DNA of 64,000 nucleotides from Sisyra terminalis. Lineage: Eukaryota; Arthropoda; Insecta; Neuroptera; Sisyridae. The number at the start of each line of letters is the position of its first letter. Position 1 is the first letter of the stretch. Where the stretch lies: assembly GCA_958496175.1 (NCBI GenBank), contig OY292275.1:50793701-50857700 (forward strand). The letters are read 5' to 3'. Below are positions 60,916 through 64,000 of this stretch, piece by piece. A program made the position numbers and the translations under genes. The notes below the pieces were generated by a model that was not told where the DNA came from, searched no databases, and saw nothing but the letters and a program-made list of their open reading frames with translations.

Positions 60916-61739
60916 ACTATTCTTATTGATAGTTCAAAGACTAGGGATTTTTAAAAAAAATTGAATAATCATTTTTTTTTCTTACTCAATCGTGTTTCTA
61001 GCTATTGTCCTGAGCTTTCGATTACGACAGAAAACCGGCAAAACTATAATCTTGAGCTTAATACTACGACCATCGGAAATCGAGCAGCATAGTTATAAGT
61101 TTACAAGTTGATCGTTCATTTCAACAACCTAATGGATTTTTCTTGACATGGACTTATTCTATTTTGTTTTAAGCAGAAGTTTCGGTTTCATTGAATAAAA
61201 GAATAAAAAAAAATAATGAAGCAATCATTTTGAAAATTATTATCATAATTTATTTATTCTGATTACTTAATTACTAATTAGAAACTGCAATTATATGTTT
61301 TTAAAATTTTTATGCTTTTTCTCTTTGATCGCATAAATATAGTTTCGAAATTCATTTAGAAAGATGAATCATGCGAAAACAAATAGAAATTTCAACGTCA
61401 CTCATTCCATTTCATGTGGATTTGGAAATGAGATTCTTTCAAAATTAAAAAAATAAACGCCATTATCTTCAAAGCAAACTCCAACATAATTATCGCTAGA
61501 CTCAAACCTTTCTGTGTATACAATATATAAAATATATTGCAGTTCAATTTATGTAGTATAATTTAACACAATAATATACAAAATCAATACAATAATATAC
61601 AAATTTAATATAATAATATACAAATTTAATATAATAATATATAAACTCAATATAATAATATTTAAAAAATCATACCTCCAACATAAATTTGAACAGAAGT
61701 TCAAACAAAAATATTCGTGACGTATTACCCAGATACGTA

Positions 61740-62444
61740 TTTCGATTTAATGGATACTCTACCAAAATTGTAGACAGAATTCTCAAAAGGGCTCTTTGGA
61801 GGAAAAAATTATCAGCAACCACTTTACGAACGATGGAAGGACCAGAAGACCGTTGGTCTGTGTTAACTTATTATCCAGGGATTTCCCAAAAAATCGAAAG
61901 GATATGGAAACAGTTTGGAATAAAGGCGGGATATACAACCAAAAAGTTGGGTGGATTTTTCAATGGTTCCAAAGATAAAATTCCGGACATACAAAAATCA
62001 GGAATTTATGAAATCCCTTGCACGGGCTGTGATAAAAGCTACGTCGGTCAGACTAGAAGACAAATAGGGGTTAGGTATAAGGAACATCTGGCAAACATAA
62101 AATATGCAAGAGTGGAAAAATCATGTGTGGCAGAACATGCACTGGAAACAGGGCATACATTTGCAGAAGTTAGACTTCTAAAAAATGTTCACCGCACAAA
62201 CAGATTGGATGCACTCGAAAGCATAGAAATTGTTAAGAGAAAGGGAAAGGTACTAAATTGGGAGAATGGTCCAATTCAAAATTCGGCACTTTTCGGGTTG
62301 CTTACGAAGGATTTGGTGAAAGTAAAGAAATTTGGGAACACACCCCCCTCCATAACCACATCGCAAAAAGAGAAAGGCACGACATATAAATTGAGGTCAA
62401 TCCGTGATTATTTTGTGAATCATCACATAGAAGTTACGGAGTGA
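61740..62444 (+). CDS. GIY-YIG endonuclease domain of a Penelope-like element
   Basis: The frame stays open to 62444 (251 codons if counted from the ATG at 61689), but the part before about 61747 belongs to the inverted repeat, so the original protein started upstream and was cut. It gives the RT-EN linker (FNGYSTKIVDRILKRALWRK, YYPGISQKIERIWKQFGIKA). The GIY-YIG nuclease follows: SGIYEIPCTGCDKSYVGQT, then RRQIGVRYKEHLANIK with the catalytic Arg, EHALETGHTF, and RRLDALESIEI-like helix with the catalytic Glu (LDALESIEIVKRK). The CCHH-like Cys residues before the motif, seen in many Penelope elements, are partly present (CTGC). No stop codons inside: this copy is recent, but cannot transpose alone without its RT. 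Confidence 0.9.
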   Translation, partial: FRFNGYSTKIVDRILKRALWRKKLSATTLRTMEGPEDRWSVLTYYPGISQKIERIWKQFGIKAGYTTKKLGGFFNGSKDKIPDIQKSGIYEIPCTGCDKSYVGQTRRQIGVRYKEHLANIKYARVEKSCVAEHALETGHTFAEVRLLKNVHRTNRLDALESIEIVKRKGKVLNWENGPIQNSALFGLLTKDLVKVKKFGNTPPSITTSQKEKGTTYKLRSIRDYFVNHHIEVTE

Positions 62445-62464
62445 TCCAAGCTACTCGATGACCA

Positions 62465-62499
62465 CTGATGAAGATTGCTTGGCAATCGAAATACGTATC
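62465..62499 (+). ncRNA. Hammerhead-like motif in the Penelope-like terminus
   Basis: CTGATGA (62465-62471), one extra A, a perfect six-pair stem GATTGC/GCAATC with loop TTG, GAAA (62488-62491), the self-complementary ATACGTAT, and C at 62499. ACCA before the core can pair with TGG after it as a short stem I. This is the best-preserved copy in the window. Penelope-like elements are known to carry hammerhead ribozymes in their terminal repeats; the extra base is a deviation, so activity is not proven. Confidence 0.5.
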
Positions 62500-62716
62500 T
62501 GGGTAATACGTCACGAATATTTTTGTTTGAACTTCTGTTCAAATTTATGTTGGAGGTATGATTTTTTAAATATTATTATATTGAGTTTATATATTATTAT
62601 ATTAAATTTGTATATTATTATATTAAATTTGTATATTATTGTATTGATTTTGTATATTATTGTGTTAAATTATACTACATAAATTGAACTGCAATATATT
62701 TTATATATTGTATACA

Positions 62717-64000
62717 CAGTATAACTGTTCAAAGTCAGCGAAAAAATCTTATTTGGATCAAACCTTTCATAATGGACAAAGAAGAAGAAAAATTTGGACT
62801 TTGCAAAGTTTTTTGTTGATGAAATTATCGTGAGAGCGGAAATTGAGAAAAAAATATTGTTCAGAAAACGTGCCAAACTCGAGGTGTAATAGAAATCAAA
62901 TTCAACTGCATTTAAAATAATAATAGAATAATAAAAATTGTGCTGAGTTTATAAATTGCTGCATTGATTATCAATTAGAACAGTGCATACAGCAAAAAAT
63001 TCTAATAACTCGATTTGTGTTTATTATTCCACATAAAACCACTCGAGGCTAAATATGGCAAAATGCAAAATGGTTTTTGTAGTTGTTGTTACCGTGAAAA
63101 ACTATGTGGTGTAATTTTAAAATTCTCAAAACGACATTTGTTAATACCAAATCAATAAAGTCGAATTTGTAAGCCAATTAATTGACCAAACCAATTTCGA
63201 TGAGAATTACGATCTGGCCAAACCGCACCATGCTCGAAATTTGCCAATGTTTCAGTCCAATAAACCAAACCAAATCGAGCTTTCTCGTTAGAATGAATTT
63301 TAATTAAAACTGCTTGTAATTTTCGATTACAGTTTCGAAACGTTAAAAAAAAAGTATATTCTTTTTCAAGGAATAATACTGATGAAAATGAATGCTTAAA
63401 TGCGTAAAATTTTTGCAAAAGAAAACGGCTTAACCGTTTTTGTATTACGCAAATTTCCTTAAGTAATTTAAAGCAGAGATTTCCAAAAGATAATTTTTAT
63501 ATATATATTTTTTTTTTGAAGGCAATGATAATTTTGATCTTTCCAGGAACAAATTAATGTCATTTATGAGGACTTGGATCCATAAACGGACCAACTAATG
63601 GATACGTAGAATTTTATACTCATAAAGTTATAGTAAACGTCATTATCTTTGGTATTCTAGGGAAAAAAATCGCATTAAAAAAATATTACAAACGAACCGA
63701 GAATTCAAATCAAAAAATTCAAATACATAAACCAATAAAGAGAAAATTGTAAAAACATAAACGATATTGGTCGCAAAGATCTATGAATGTGTAGGTACAA
63801 TGAATTTTCCATATGATAGCTATACGTTTTGTAAACAAATATATGTAGAAATAAAATGAAGTTATCTTAGTTAAACTATCTATAACTGAAGAATGGCTGG
63901 ATCGATTTTCATGATCTATGATTTGTTGGATTCGTTTCCGCCTAGAATAGCAGAATAATTATTCAAATATTAGAAAAATTATGAAAAAAAAATGTTTTTT
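62717..64000. other. No recognised gene to the window end
   Basis: AT-rich. The last 170 bp (from about 63830, with GAATGGCTGGATCGATTTTC) look like the start of another dispersed insect repeat cut by the window edge. Confidence 0.4.

Larger units (their letters stand above)
61515..62716 (+). mobile_element. Penelope-like element, 5'-truncated, inverted terminal repeats
   Basis: Two inverted repeats of about 230 bp (61515-61746 and 62484-62716) share ACAATATATAAAATATATTG, ACCTCCAACATAAATTTGAA and GACGTATTACCCAGATACG. Between them is an open frame for the C-terminal part of a Penelope-type polyprotein. The reverse transcriptase is missing except possibly its last residues. The inverted arrangement matches that of the dead element at 52.2-53.4 kb. 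Confidence 0.9.

Noticed and set aside
62458..62682. 74-codon frame rich in Ile/Leu/Tyr after the GIY-YIG ORF
   Set aside because: Translation of the AT-rich tandem words in the Penelope terminal repeat.

Overview
The window is a piece of an AT-rich insect nuclear genome. It has spliced genes with GT-AG introns, an insect-type glycogen phosphorylase, and a dense background of degraded transposable elements. The insect order cannot be fixed from the sequence. Five protein-coding genes are supported: NXT1 on the + strand, and BTBD10/tiwaz, glycogen phosphorylase, a two-domain galectin and a SIPA1L-type Rap GAP, all on the - strand. Exon joins were worked out by hand from splice sites. Every proposed join keeps the reading frame, and each full CDS is a multiple of three.

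Layout. 1-3350 is a tandem satellite (about 339-bp unit) that decays toward its right edge. 3884-5394 is NXT1, an mRNA-export cofactor, with SINE-like repeats in its third intron. 6030-17647 is BTBD10/tiwaz; its last two introns-worth of sequence hold a LINE tail and a piggyBac-like MITE, and its first intron (8 kb) holds a Tc1 relic and an alternating palindrome array. 17648-20988 is repeats, including two diverged relatives of the window-start satellite. 20989-32562 is glycogen phosphorylase (844 aa) with an 8.9-kb first intron containing a mitochondrial COX1 insertion, a hAT element with a LINE fragment inside, a mariner relic and a MITE. 32563-35461 has a second MITE copy and a jockey-type LINE end. 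35462-38528 is the galectin (338 aa), with a possible alternative first exon at 39197-39310. 42396-54793 is the SIPA1L-like gene (1544 aa so far). Its introns carry a YqaJ-nuclease relic and a dead Penelope-like retroelement. 54794-64000 has no recognised exon but several transposons, including a Penelope-like element that keeps an open GIY-YIG ORF between long inverted repeats.

The genes are unrelated housekeeping or signalling genes, not an operon or pathway: RNA export, BTB adaptor, glycogen breakdown, sugar-binding lectin, Rap GTPase control. What ties the window together is mobile DNA. At least three Penelope-like families are present. Each carries a terminal motif with the layout of a hammerhead ribozyme core (CUGANGA, stem, GAAA, short self-complementary stem, UC), and two of the copies are arranged as inverted terminal repeats. 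The 15.6-17.1 kb array of alternating palindromes built from the same motifs is the most unusual structure seen.
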